From: Pontibacter burrus
GTDB lineage: Bacteria; Bacteroidota; Bacteroidia; Cytophagales; Hymenobacteraceae
NCBI RefSeq assembly: GCF_010686685.1
Contig: NZ_JAAGWD010000002.1
Span: 372,001-436,000 of the forward strand
DNA: 64,000 nt
Direction of reading: 5' to 3'
Position numbers and translations under genes: made by a program. The notes below the pieces were generated by a model. That model was not told the DNA's origin and did not search any database. It worked only from the letters and a program-made list of their open reading frames with translations. This document shows positions 52,330 through 61,483 of the stretch, piece by piece (the stretch's first letter is position 1; every line of letters begins with the position of its first letter).

Positions 52330-53493
52330 ATGGTAAAGCAGTGGTTACAGAAAAACCTGCAGGGTGATCCTATTCTATGGGCCATCGTCCTGATGTTCTC
52401 GCTGATAAGCGTGGCAGTGGTGTATTCTGCCACCGGCACACTTGCCTATAAATCACGGGAAGGGAATACTGAATATTTCCTGCTGAAGCACTCTTCGCTC
52501 ATTTTCATGGGCCTTGCCTGTATGTGGGCAGCGCATAAGATCAACTATAGATATTACTCCAGGTTGTCTTTAGTGGCATTAGTTCTTTCTGTGCCTCTGT
52601 TGCTGTTTGCTTTTGTCTGGGGTTCAAACATTAACGATGCATCCCGCTGGATCACGATTCCGGTAATTAACCAGACTTTCCAGCCTTCGGATTTGGCTAA
52701 GCTGGCGCTTATTTCTTACCTGGCCAGCATGTTGGCAAAGGTGCAGCTGCAGGTAAAAGACTGGCGCAAAACGCTGGTGCCAATGCTGATCTGGACGGTA
52801 GCTATCTGTGCGCTTATTGCCCTAACCAATACATCTACCGCCATCCTGCTGTTTGCTACCTGCATGCTGCTCATGTTTATCGGGCGTGTGCCTTTCAAGT
52901 ACCTGATGACGGTATTTTTCATCGTGATTATAGTTGGTGGCGGAGCACTGGCAATAGGGCAGCGTTTGGGTACAGCGGTAAGTCGTGTAGAGGCTTTTCT
53001 TGATAAGACCGAAACGCCTTTCCAGTTAGAGCAGTCTTACATTGCTATTGCAACAGGTGGTGTTGTGGGCAAGGGCCCGGGCAACAGCGACCAGCGCGAC
53101 ATACTGCCTCACCCTTACTCTGACTTTATCTTTGCCATTATTATAGAAGAATATGGCTTGTGGGGAGGTGCTGCTGTGCTTTTCCTTTACCTGGCTTTAC
53201 TATACAGGGGCATGGTAACTGTAGTGAACAGTACAGGCGCCTTTGGAGGACTACTATCTGCCGGGCTAAGTTTCAGTCTTGTTATCCAGGGAATGATCAA
53301 TATGGGGGTTGCTGTTGGGTTAGGGCCGATTACCGGTCTGCCACTGCCGCTTTTAAGTATGGGTGGTACATCCTTTATTTTTACAGGTATCTCGCTGGGA
53401 ATTATACTTAGTGTGAGCCGAACTGATAATGAAGTGACGCGTGCAGCTGTGGGTGCGCAGGATATTAACGCCAAAATACCGGTACATGCCTAA
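52330..53493 (+). CDS. ftsW: Lipid II polymerase FtsW
   Basis: SEDS-family glycosyltransferase that polymerises septal glycan with FtsI. It is 387 residues, with about ten membrane spans. Family marks are NDASRWITIPVINQTFQPSDLAKLAL (about 97-122), QSYIAIATGGVVGKGPGNSDQRD (about 235-257) and the C-terminal LPLLSMGGTSFIF. Its end overlaps the murG start by 8 bases. Confidence 0.96.
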   Translation: MVKQWLQKNLQGDPILWAIVLMFSLISVAVVYSATGTLAYKSREGNTEYFLLKHSSLIFMGLACMWAAHKINYRYYSRLSLVALVLSVPLLLFAFVWGSNINDASRWITIPVINQTFQPSDLAKLALISYLASMLAKVQLQVKDWRKTLVPMLIWTVAICALIALTNTSTAILLFATCMLLMFIGRVPFKYLMTVFFIVIIVGGGALAIGQRLGTAVSRVEAFLDKTETPFQLEQSYIAIATGGVVGKGPGNSDQRDILPHPYSDFIFAIIIEEYGLWGGAAVLFLYLALLYRGMVTVVNSTGAFGGLLSAGLSFSLVIQGMINMGVAVGLGPITGLPLPLLSMGGTSFIFTGISLGIILSVSRTDNEVTRAAVGAQDINAKIPVHA

Positions 53494-54598
53494 TACACAC
53501 AAACCATATCGCATCATTATCAGCGGTGGTGGCACAGGCGGGCATATTTATCCTGCAGTAGCTATTGCTAACCAGATCAAGGCGATCAGTCCTGCATCGG
53601 AGATACTGTTTGTGGGTGCCAAAGGCCGCATGGAAATGACGCGTGTGCCGGAAGTAGGATACAAAATTGTAGGTCTTTGGATAAGCGGTTTACAGCGCAG
53701 GCTTACCTTAGATAACCTGTCGTTCCCGCTGAAAGTGCTTTCGAGTGTGCGAGCATCGCATAAGATCATAAAAGAGTTTAAGCCGGATGCCGTGGTAGGT
53801 GTAGGAGGATATGCCAGTGGCCCGTTGTTGTACGCAGCTACAGCAAAAGGCATTCCGTCGCTTATTCAGGAACAGAACTCTTATGCTGGTATTACAAATA
53901 AACTTCTGGCTAAGCGCGTGGGTAAAGTTTGCGTGGCTTACGAGAACATGGAAAAGTTCTTCCCGGCAGAGAAGCTGGTGTTAACCGGGAACCCGGTGCG
54001 TCAGGATTTACTGGATGTGTCGGAGAAAAGGAGAGAAGCGCTTCTACACTTCGGACTAACTTCAGAAAAGAAAACAATACTGGTGATCGGGGGTAGCCTT
54101 GGTGCCAGAACAATAAACAAAAGTATAGCATCCGGACTTAATAAATTTGCTGAGGGTGAATACCAGCTTATCTGGCAAACCGGAAAAGCATTTTATTCTG
54201 AAGCAAAAGAGCTGGAGCAAAACTATAGTGATAATGGCATCCGTGTTTTTGATTTTATCAAGCGTATGGATCTGGCTTATGCTGCTGCCGATGTGGTAGT
54301 GTCGAGAGCGGGCGCGCTGTCGATTTCAGAACTTTGCCTGGCTGCTAAACCAAGCATACTGGTACCGTCACCTAACGTGGCCGAAGATCACCAGACCAAA
54401 AATGCGATGGCGCTGGTGCAACAGCATGCTGCTATACTGGTGCGTGATGCGGATGCATTGCAGGAACTGGTTCCGGCAGCTCTACAATTGGTACAGGATG
54501 AGCAGGAGCAGCAAAGGCTTGCAGCCAACATTAGAAAAATGGCTCGTCCGAATGCAGCTTCTGAAATTGTGAATGAACTTTTAAAGTTGATAAAGTGA
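53486..54598 (+). CDS. murG: Lipid II synthase MurG
   Basis: Transfers GlcNAc from UDP-GlcNAc to lipid I. It is 370 residues from the ATG at 53486 (MPNTHKPYRIIISGGGTGGHIYPA); the open frame upstream lies within ftsW and is not used. SGGGTGGHIYPA, GVGGYASGPLLY, QEQNSYAGITNK and the C-terminal VSRAGALSISEL and PSPNVAEDHQTKNA are family motifs. It overlaps ftsW by 8 bases and murC by 4. Confidence 0.96.
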   Translation: MPNTHKPYRIIISGGGTGGHIYPAVAIANQIKAISPASEILFVGAKGRMEMTRVPEVGYKIVGLWISGLQRRLTLDNLSFPLKVLSSVRASHKIIKEFKPDAVVGVGGYASGPLLYAATAKGIPSLIQEQNSYAGITNKLLAKRVGKVCVAYENMEKFFPAEKLVLTGNPVRQDLLDVSEKRREALLHFGLTSEKKTILVIGGSLGARTINKSIASGLNKFAEGEYQLIWQTGKAFYSEAKELEQNYSDNGIRVFDFIKRMDLAYAAADVVVSRAGALSISELCLAAKPSILVPSPNVAEDHQTKNAMALVQQHAAILVRDADALQELVPAALQLVQDEQEQQRLAANIRKMARPNAASEIVNELLKLIK

Positions 54599-55989
54599 GA
54601 CTGGAAGACTATAAGTATATCTACTTCTTAGGCATTGGCGGTATTGGAATGAGTGCCATTGCCCGGTGGTTCCATGCGAAAGGTTTTCCGGTTTGGGGCT
54701 ACGACAGAACCCGTACCCCACTTACCCAGGCGCTAGAGCAGGAAGGAATAAAAGTGCATTATCAGGATGATGTAGCTAACCTGCCACAGGAAATTCAGCA
54801 GGACAAAGACAACACGCTGGTTGTTTTGACTCCTGCAATACCAGCCGAGCATGCTGAGTGGAATTACCTGAAAGGAGAAGGCTATACTATAAAAAAGCGT
54901 TCTGAAGTGTTGGGTATCATTACAGCTAATGCCTATACCATTGCCGTAGCTGGTACGCATGGCAAAACCACTACGTCGTCTATGGTAACGCATTTGCTGC
55001 ACCATGCCGGTGTAGATGCTTCAGCGTTCTTAGGTGGAATTGCTACAAACATCAATTCAAACCTGCTCATCAGCAAAGGACAGCGCGAGCAGGAAGTAGT
55101 AGTGGTGGAAGCGGACGAGTACGATCGTTCTTTCCTGACGCTGTTCCCGGATATAGCTATAGTTACATCTGCTGACCCGGACCACCTGGACATTTATGGA
55201 GATGGAGAAGAACTGATCCGTACATTCCAGAAATTTATCAGCCAGATAAAACCCGGAGGATACCTGTTTATTAATAGCAAACTTAGTACAGGTTTAACAG
55301 CTTATGTGCAAGCGGGTGTACAGGTAATCAACTATAGTTTTGAGGATGGAGATGCTCATATTCAGGGGCTTAACATCGAGGGTAGGTGGTTTAAATTTGA
55401 TGCTGTTAGCCCGTTCGGTAACATAGGTTCGCTGGAGTTGGGGGTGCCTGGTTTCCATAATGCCGAGAATGCATTGGCAGCTGTTTTGGTGGCGCAGGTG
55501 TTGCAAATTGAGGAACAGAAAATACGCAGTGGTGTACAGAGCTATAGTGGTGTAAAACGCCGGTTCGAGTTTGTGTATGAAGGGAACGGCAGAGTATACA
55601 TCGACGACTATGCCCACCACCCGAAAGAGATCGACGCGTTCATGAATTCAGTGCGTGCGCTGTACCCTGAGAAACGAATTAAAGTGATATTTCAGCCACA
55701 CCTGTTTACCCGTACCCGCGACTTCGCAGATGGGTTTGCAGAGAGCTTAAGCAAGGCAGATGAAGTGGTTTTGCTGGACATTTACCCGGCTCGGGAGAAA
55801 CCAATACCAGGTGTTACTTCAGAAATGCTTCTGGAGCGGATTTCGTGCCCGGCAAAATCGTTGATAAACAAGAGCGAAATTGTGGATAATTTAGCCCTAA
55901 ACCTTGATTTTGACGTGCTGGCAACCGTTGGGGCCGGTGATATTGATACCTTAGTGCAGCCTATCAAAAATATTTTAGAAAAAGTGTAG
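54595..55989 (+). CDS. murC: UDP-MurNAc:L-alanine ligase
   Basis: First Mur ligase of the stem peptide. It is 464 residues and starts with GTG overlapping the murG stop (GTGA). IYFLGIGGIGMSAIARWF at the N-terminus, AGTHGKTTTSSMV (about 120), HHPKEIDAFM and FQPHLFTRTRDF are typical. The bacterial order murG-murC-ftsQ is kept. Confidence 0.96.
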   Translation: MRLEDYKYIYFLGIGGIGMSAIARWFHAKGFPVWGYDRTRTPLTQALEQEGIKVHYQDDVANLPQEIQQDKDNTLVVLTPAIPAEHAEWNYLKGEGYTIKKRSEVLGIITANAYTIAVAGTHGKTTTSSMVTHLLHHAGVDASAFLGGIATNINSNLLISKGQREQEVVVVEADEYDRSFLTLFPDIAIVTSADPDHLDIYGDGEELIRTFQKFISQIKPGGYLFINSKLSTGLTAYVQAGVQVINYSFEDGDAHIQGLNIEGRWFKFDAVSPFGNIGSLELGVPGFHNAENALAAVLVAQVLQIEEQKIRSGVQSYSGVKRRFEFVYEGNGRVYIDDYAHHPKEIDAFMNSVRALYPEKRIKVIFQPHLFTRTRDFADGFAESLSKADEVVLLDIYPAREKPIPGVTSEMLLERISCPAKSLINKSEIVDNLALNLDFDVLATVGAGDIDTLVQPIKNILEKV

Positions 55990-55990
55990 T

Positions 55991-56752
55991 ATGGGCTTGA
56001 ATAGTAAAATAAAATCTTTAATTTTTGCAGGTTGTAGCATTGTTACAATCGGCACACTTGCAAGCTTTGCTGCATCAAGGCAAAATGAAAAAGTTTGTAA
56101 AAAAGTGTCAATAAATATTGATAATGAGTACAATAATTACTTTATTGGTGATAAGGAAATAAAGGACCTGCTGACCCGCGAAGGGGAGCGTCATTTAGAG
56201 GGCTTACCCAATAAAAACATAGACCTGAAGAACCTGGAAAAACGCATTGAAGCGCATAAATTTGTAGCAGATGCAGATGTGTACCGGGACCTGAATGGCA
56301 ATATCAAAGTAGAAGTAAAACAAAACAGGCCTATTGCAAGAATTATACAAGCTAATCAAGATGTTTACGTTGATGTTGAAGGGCGCATTCTGCCCCTCTC
56401 AGACAGATACACCGCTCGTGTAATCCCAATAACCAAGTCGGCAAATTTAAAGCCCCTTAACCAGGAGTTTTTTCAGGATTCGACCGGACAGGCTTATCTT
56501 TCTTTGCTGCAGTTTATCGAGAACGACAGGTTCTGGAAAGCGCAGTTAGCCCAGATGCACATTGATGGCAAGGGTAAGGTTTCTTTTTTGCCGCAGGTTG
56601 GCGACCATACCATTGAGTTTGGTAAACCTGTTAATACAGAACAAAAATTTAAAAAACTAATGATCTTTTATAAAGAAGTACTGCCTCTGATGGGGTGGGA
56701 CAGATATAAGAGAGTTAATGTAGAGTACAAAGATCAGATCATTTGCGAATAA
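55991..56752 (+). CDS. ftsQ: Cell division protein FtsQ
   Basis: A 253-residue bitopic divisome protein linking FtsL/FtsB to other components. One membrane helix at about 8-27 (IKSLIFAGCSIVTIGTLASFA), a POTRA-like region (about 40-110: IDLKNLEKRIEAHKFVADADVYR) and a beta domain with RDLNGNIKVEVKQNRPIARI follow. Low conservation is normal; the place between murC and ftsA supports it. Confidence 0.92.
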   Translation: MGLNSKIKSLIFAGCSIVTIGTLASFAASRQNEKVCKKVSINIDNEYNNYFIGDKEIKDLLTREGERHLEGLPNKNIDLKNLEKRIEAHKFVADADVYRDLNGNIKVEVKQNRPIARIIQANQDVYVDVEGRILPLSDRYTARVIPITKSANLKPLNQEFFQDSTGQAYLSLLQFIENDRFWKAQLAQMHIDGKGKVSFLPQVGDHTIEFGKPVNTEQKFKKLMIFYKEVLPLMGWDRYKRVNVEYKDQIICE

Positions 56753-56762
56753 ATATACAGAT

Positions 56763-58070
56763 ATGCAGAACGACAAAATAGTAGTAGGCTTGGATATTGG
56801 CACAACCAAAGTTTGCGCACTTGTAGGTCGGAAGAACGAATTCGGGAAGCTGGAAATCTTGGGGATGGGTAAGGCTGCATCGGAAGGTGTAGTACGAGGC
56901 ATGGTCAGCAATATCGATAAAACGGTAGAAGCGATCACGAAAGCAGTGAAGCAGGCGGAAGATCAGGCACAGATTAACATCGGTGTCGTGAATGTGGGTA
57001 TTGCCGGTCAGCATATCAAAAGCCTTCAGCACAATGGCAGCATTACGCGCCAGGTGACGGATAACGAAATAACCGTTGACGATGTAAAGCGTTTGACTAA
57101 CGATATGTATCGTCTGGTTATACCGCCGGGGAGCGAAATCATCCATGTGATGCCGCAGGAGTACAAAGTAGACTACGAAGAGGGTATTACTGACCCTGTT
57201 GGGATGTCAGGCGTGCGCCTGGAAGGTAATTTCCACATCATTACAGCACAGTCCAACGCCATTAACAACATCAGCAAGTGCATTCAGCGTGCCGGTCTGG
57301 TAATGGATCAGCTTATTCTGGAGCCGCTGGCATCATGTATGTCGGTGCTTAGCGAAGAAGAGAAAGAAGCTGGTGTTGCTTTAGTGGATATTGGCGGTGG
57401 TACAACTGATATTGCGATCTTCAAAGACAATATTATCCGACATACAGCAGTTTTACCTTTCGGCGGCAACATTATCACCTCTGATATTAAGCAGGGCTGC
57501 CTGGTAATGCAGAATCAGGCTGAGCAGCTGAAAGTGAAATTCGGTAAAGCTATAGCCGACGAAGCTTCTGAAAACGAGATTGTATCGATCCCTGGATTGC
57601 GTGACAGAACGCCAAAAGAGATATCTTTGAAAAATCTTGCCTATATTATTGAGGCAAGAATGGAAGAGATTGTGGAACTGGTATATGCAGAGATCGTTCG
57701 CAGTGGTTATGCAAATAGCCTGGCTGCCGGTATTGTAATTACGGGTGGTGGCGCACAGCTGCAGAATTTAGTGCAGCTTGTAGAGTATATTTCGGGCATG
57801 GATACCCGCATAGGTTACCCGAACGAGCACCTGGGCAAATCGAAGATAGATGCTGTGAAGAGCCCGATGTATGCAACAAGCGTGGGACTGGTACTGGCAG
57901 GCTTCCACTCTATTGACCAGAATGGCCTGGAGCGCGACGAAGAGGTTCCGGAAAGAAAAGAATACCATAAACCGGCGGCGAAAACCGGCGGAAAAGAAGG
58001 TGGCGGCCTTATCAGCATGATTAAAGGCCTACTTTCAGATGATATTGACAACAACAAACAAAGTTATTAA
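56763..58070 (+). CDS. ftsA: Cell division protein FtsA
   Basis: Actin-like ATPase that tethers FtsZ to the membrane. It is 435 residues. The phosphate loop is VVGLDIGTTKVCALVGRK near the start, with VDIGGGTTDIAIF (about 208) and GIVITGGGAQLQNL (about 325). The end (GLISMIKGLLSDDIDNNKQSY) holds an amphipathic helix for membrane binding. ftsZ starts 25 bases later. Confidence 0.96.
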   Translation: MQNDKIVVGLDIGTTKVCALVGRKNEFGKLEILGMGKAASEGVVRGMVSNIDKTVEAITKAVKQAEDQAQINIGVVNVGIAGQHIKSLQHNGSITRQVTDNEITVDDVKRLTNDMYRLVIPPGSEIIHVMPQEYKVDYEEGITDPVGMSGVRLEGNFHIITAQSNAINNISKCIQRAGLVMDQLILEPLASCMSVLSEEEKEAGVALVDIGGGTTDIAIFKDNIIRHTAVLPFGGNIITSDIKQGCLVMQNQAEQLKVKFGKAIADEASENEIVSIPGLRDRTPKEISLKNLAYIIEARMEEIVELVYAEIVRSGYANSLAAGIVITGGGAQLQNLVQLVEYISGMDTRIGYPNEHLGKSKIDAVKSPMYATSVGLVLAGFHSIDQNGLERDEEVPERKEYHKPAAKTGGKEGGGLISMIKGLLSDDIDNNKQSY

Positions 58071-58095
58071 CCCATACAGAGCAGGAGAAATAAGC

Positions 58096-59628
58096 ATGAG
58101 CATGTACACTTTCGACTTACCGTCAAGCAGTAAGTCTATCATTAAGGTGATTGGTGTCGGGGGCGGTGGAAGCAACGCTGTAAACCATATGTATAACCAA
58201 GGCATTAAAGATGTTGAGTTTATCATATGTAATACCGATGCGCAAGCCCTTAAAAGCAGCAGCGTTCCTACAAGACTTGCACTTGGTCAAAACCTGACGG
58301 AAGGTCTTGGTGCAGGAGCTAACCCTGAAAAAGGCAAACAAGCCGCTCTTGAGAGCAAGGAAGAAATTCGCGAAATGCTGAGCAACGACACCAAAATGGT
58401 GTTTATTACAGCTGGAATGGGCGGTGGTACCGGTACTGGTGCAGCGCCTGTGATTGCTAAAGTTGCGAAAGAGCTTGGTATCCTTACAGTAGGTATCGTT
58501 ACAGCTCCTTTCGGTTTCGAAGGCCGTAAAAAGAAACAGGCTGCTGAAGAAGGTGTGCGCGAATTAAGCGAAAACTGCGATACCATTCTGGTGATCCTGA
58601 ACGATAAGCTACGTGAGATGTTTGGCAACCTGACCATCCGCGAAGCATTTGCTAAAGCTGATAACGTACTGACAACCGCTGCAAAATCTATTGCAGAGAT
58701 TATAACAGTTACAGCAGAGGTAAACGTTGACTTTGAAGACGTTAAAACGGTTATGAAAGATTCTGGTGCCGCAGTGATGGGTTCTGCGATCACGGAAGGC
58801 GAAGGCCGTGCCCTGCGCGCTGCTGAAGAAGCACTTTCATCGCCATTACTGAACAACACAGATATTCATGGTGCTCAGAAAATTCTTCTTTCTATTATGT
58901 CTGGTGAGCAGGCAGAACTGGAAATGGATGAACTGACTGAGATCACAGAATACATCCAGGACAAAGCCGGCCAGGAAGCTGAAGTGATTTTCGGCCATGG
59001 TATCGATTCATCACTGGGCCAGAGCATCCGCGTAACGGTAATTGCTACCGGTTTTGCCAGCAGCGAAAACCTGATGGAACCTAAAAAAACAGTTTTTGAC
59101 CTGGAAAGCCAGAAGCCTATAGTTACAGAACAGGCAAAACCAGAAGTAGTAGAAGTTACTACTTTTGTGCCAAAGCAAGTGGTAGCACCTGCTCCTGTAG
59201 TACAGCCAGTTCCGGCGCCTGCTCCAATGCCTGCACCTGCTCCAGCACCTCAGCAGTACGATGCTGTTCGCAGACCAGTAGAGCAGCCACAGCAACAGCC
59301 AAACCGCATTGTATTTGATCTGGGATCTACAGACAACTCAGACGGTTTTTTCGCCCCTAAGGTAGATGATCGTGCTGCCAGGGAAATAGAAGAGCGTGAG
59401 CTGATGAAGCGCAGACAGGAAGAACGCCGCGAGCGCCTGCGCAGACTGAGCACAGAAATCACCTCAGAAGCGATCAAAGAAAAGCTGGAAGTACCAGCAT
59501 ACCTGCGTCGTAATGTTGCCCTGGAAAATGTAGCTCATTCCTCAGAGCGCAGCATTTCACGCTTTAACCTGAACGACGATAACGAAATATTAGGCGACAA
59601 TCGTTTCCTGCACGATAACGTTGACTAA
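58096..59628 (+). CDS. ftsZ: Cell division protein FtsZ
   Basis: Tubulin-like GTPase that forms the Z ring. It is 510 residues from the ATG at 58096 (MSMYTFDLPSSSKSIIKVIG), which has an AGGAG site 9 bases upstream; an upstream frame start in ftsA is not used. The GTP motif is GMGGGTGTGAAPVIA (about 108-122), and NTDAQALKSS and the T7 loop NVDFEDVKTVMKDSG follow. A long linker (about 330-430) is rich in P/A/Q (QPVPAPAPMPAPAPAP), then a charged helix and a C-terminal tail ending FLHDNVD. Long FtsZ linkers of this kind are common in Bacteroidota. Confidence 0.97.
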   Translation: MSMYTFDLPSSSKSIIKVIGVGGGGSNAVNHMYNQGIKDVEFIICNTDAQALKSSSVPTRLALGQNLTEGLGAGANPEKGKQAALESKEEIREMLSNDTKMVFITAGMGGGTGTGAAPVIAKVAKELGILTVGIVTAPFGFEGRKKKQAAEEGVRELSENCDTILVILNDKLREMFGNLTIREAFAKADNVLTTAAKSIAEIITVTAEVNVDFEDVKTVMKDSGAAVMGSAITEGEGRALRAAEEALSSPLLNNTDIHGAQKILLSIMSGEQAELEMDELTEITEYIQDKAGQEAEVIFGHGIDSSLGQSIRVTVIATGFASSENLMEPKKTVFDLESQKPIVTEQAKPEVVEVTTFVPKQVVAPAPVVQPVPAPAPMPAPAPAPQQYDAVRRPVEQPQQQPNRIVFDLGSTDNSDGFFAPKVDDRAAREIEERELMKRRQEERRERLRRLSTEITSEAIKEKLEVPAYLRRNVALENVAHSSERSISRFNLNDDNEILGDNRFLHDNVD

Positions 59629-59642
59629 CTATAATCTCCTGC

Positions 59643-59676
59643 TAAAAAAGGCTGCCAATAATGGCAGCCTTTTTGC
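59643..59676 (+). terminator. Intrinsic terminator of the dcw cluster
   Basis: AAAAAAGGCTGCCA/TGGCAGCCTTTTT stem with a 4-base loop, 15 bases after the ftsZ stop. Confidence 0.9.
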
Positions 59677-59679
59677 TTT

Positions 59680-59957
59680 TAGACCCTACCTATAGTTTAG
59701 CGTGCAATTCTGTTAATAGAGTTATCTTTTGGTAGCCTTTCAAATAGAAGTAAACAAGCCACTTGCTTCAGACAACTATAGTTTGCTTGAACAACCGCTA
59801 GGTTATTGCAAGCAGGAATAGCTATAGTTTAACAGTAAAGTTGTAGGTTATATAGCCTGATAGATAAGTTAGCTAAACTATAGTTGTTCCTATAGTTTAG
59901 TCCTAAGCTTTCCGGAAGCGGGGTAGAGATTAACTATAGCTATAGTTTACAATAGTG
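59680..59957. repeat. Non-coding gap dense in CTATAG palindromes
   Basis: Seven CTATAG cores in about 270 bases, mostly as (A)CTATAGTTT, near 59691, 59778, 59822, 59879, 59892 and a fused pair at 59935-59946. I see no gene. It lies between convergent ftsZ and the flavin reductase gene, so no promoter is expected. Confidence 0.7.
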
Positions 59958-60482
59958 TTAGAACTTGAGGAACTGCTCTACATGCTGCTCCAGCAGCTCC
60001 TGGTATAGTTTGTTCGTGAGCTGACTGCCATCGAAGTTTTTTTCAATATGAGCCAGTTTAAGGCGCATTGCCATCACGTGCATGCCCAGGTAATTCAGTA
60101 CATCAGTTAAATGACTGAGTGCTGGCCCGCTGCCCTGCATCCCTGACGATAAACCAATTAAAGCACCCTTCTTGTGCCTGAATGAATTTGGGTAAGCCAG
60201 GCCGTCAATAAAGGCTTTTAACACGCCAGGGAAGGAAGAATTATATTCAGGTACCACAAACACAAACTTTTCAGAATCGGCGATCATAGAAGCCAGCTTA
60301 TTAAACTGCTCGTTTTTGCCCGTGTTTCCGTATAGGGCCGAAACTATAAAATCAGCGGGGAGCTGTGCCAGGTCCAGTATCTGGTAAGGCTCGTTGTGCT
60401 GTTCCAGAAGGTTAGCATATAGTTTTGCAATCGCTAAACTGTTGGATTCAGGCCGGTTTGTACCTGAAATAAGTGTGATCAT
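59958..60482 (-). CDS. NADPH-dependent FMN reductase family protein
   Basis: A 174-residue flavodoxin-fold oxidoreductase. FMN-phosphate loop: LISGTNRPESNSLAIAKL at the start; the flavin site is VFVVPEYNSSFPGVLKAFIDGLAYP (about 74-98), followed by GLSSGMQGSGPA. These enzymes use NAD(P)H to reduce FMN, quinones or chromate-like acceptors; the substrate is not evident. It is a single gene with no linked partner. Confidence 0.88.
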   Translation of the reverse strand: MITLISGTNRPESNSLAIAKLYANLLEQHNEPYQILDLAQLPADFIVSALYGNTGKNEQFNKLASMIADSEKFVFVVPEYNSSFPGVLKAFIDGLAYPNSFRHKKGALIGLSSGMQGSGPALSHLTDVLNYLGMHVMAMRLKLAHIEKNFDGSQLTNKLYQELLEQHVEQFLKF

Positions 60483-60570
60483 GTGCTGTAATGTTTATTC
60501 CTTTAACAGGAAAATAGAGGCAAGGTTATTCCGGAAAACGGCAATAATAACAACAAACAACTATAAAACA

Positions 60571-60600
60571 AAAAGGCGGGACATTTCTGTCCCGCCTCTT
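60571..60600 (-). terminator. Terminator of sdhCAB
   Basis: GGCGGGACA/TGTCCCGCC stem with a 4-base loop. On minus it is followed by TTTTTGTTTTATAGTT. It lies just after the sdhB stop. Confidence 0.85.
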
Positions 60601-60617
60601 TTATGCTAACTATAGTA

Positions 60618-61403
60618 TTAAGCAACGTGCTCAGAAGTTGCTTTTGCACTCAGGTACTCTCTGTTTAGGATTGCAATGTTCTCAAGCGAGATACCAACCG
60701 GGCATTCTGCCGCGCAGGCACCTGTGTTGGAGCAAGCACCAAAGCCTTCCACGTCGTGCTGTGCCAGCATGTTCTCAACGCGGGTCTTAGCTTCTACTTT
60801 ACCTTGCGGCAACATAGCCAGCTGAGATACTTTTGCGCTCAGGAACAGCATAGCAGACGCGTTCTTACAGGCAGCCACACAAGCACCACACTGGATACAG
60901 GTAGCAGCATCAAACGCTTTGTCAGCTATAGTTTTCGGAATTGGAATAGCATTGGCATCTGGCACACCACCTGTGTTAACAGAAACGTAACCACCAGCCT
61001 GCTGAATTCTGTCAAGTGCAGAACGGTCAACAACAAGGTCTTTGTGTACCGGGAAAGCTGCAGCTCTCCAAGGCTCTATCGTGATCGTATCACCATCGTT
61101 GAAGTGACGCATGTGCAGCTGGCATGTAGTTGTGCCACGCTCCGGCCCATGCGGACGGCCATTGATGTACAAGCTACACATACCGCAGATACCTTCACGG
61201 CAATCGTGGTCGAAAGCGATCGGGTCCTGGCCGTTACGTAGCAGGTCTTCGTTCAGTACATCCAGCATTTCCAGGAAAGACATATCCGGAGAAATACCTT
61301 TAACAGGGTATGTTACCATAGCACCTGCTGATTCTCTATTTTTTTGGCGCCAAACCTTTAGTGTCAGGTCCATTGGTTTAGCATTTGGATTACTTCCAGC
61401 CAT
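60618..61403 (-). CDS. sdhB: Succinate dehydrogenase/fumarate reductase iron-sulfur subunit
   Basis: A 261-residue subunit carrying the electron path. The [2Fe-2S] ligands are in [15 protein letters not shown] and the later TTTC (about 68-97). The [4Fe-4S] and [3Fe-4S] motifs are [11 protein letters not shown] (about 166) and [13 protein letters not shown] (about 222). It is last in sdhC-sdhA-sdhB. It passes electrons from FAD in SdhA to menaquinone. Confidence 0.96.
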   Translation of the reverse strand: MAGSNPNAKPMDLTLKVWRQKNRESAGAMVTYPVKGISPDMSFLEMLDVLNEDLLRNGQDPIAFDHDCREGICGMCSLYINGRPHGPERGTTTCQLHMRHFNDGDTITIEPWRAAAFPVHKDLVVDRSALDRIQQAGGYVSVNTGGVPDANAIPIPKTIADKAFDAATCIQCGACVAACKNASAMLFLSAKVSQLAMLPQGKVEAKTRVENMLAQHDVEGFGACSNTGACAAECPVGISLENIAILNREYLSAKATSEHVA

Positions 61404-61407
61404 TTTC

Positions 61408-61483
61408 TTTCAATTATGAATTTCGAATTATGAATTACGAATGAAACTATAGATTTTATTCATTCATAATTATTCATTATCAA
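61408..61483. repeat. Family A intergenic inverted repeat between sdhA and sdhB
   Basis: AATTATGAATT, AATTATGAATTACGAAT on the left and ATTCATTCATAATTATTCAT on the right, with a CTATAG in the spacer. It is the fourth copy of this family, again inside an operon. Confidence 0.65.

Noticed and set aside
58287..58859. 190-codon open frame on minus opposite ftsZ
   Set aside because: Antisense to the GTPase core of ftsZ; explained by codon bias of the sense gene.
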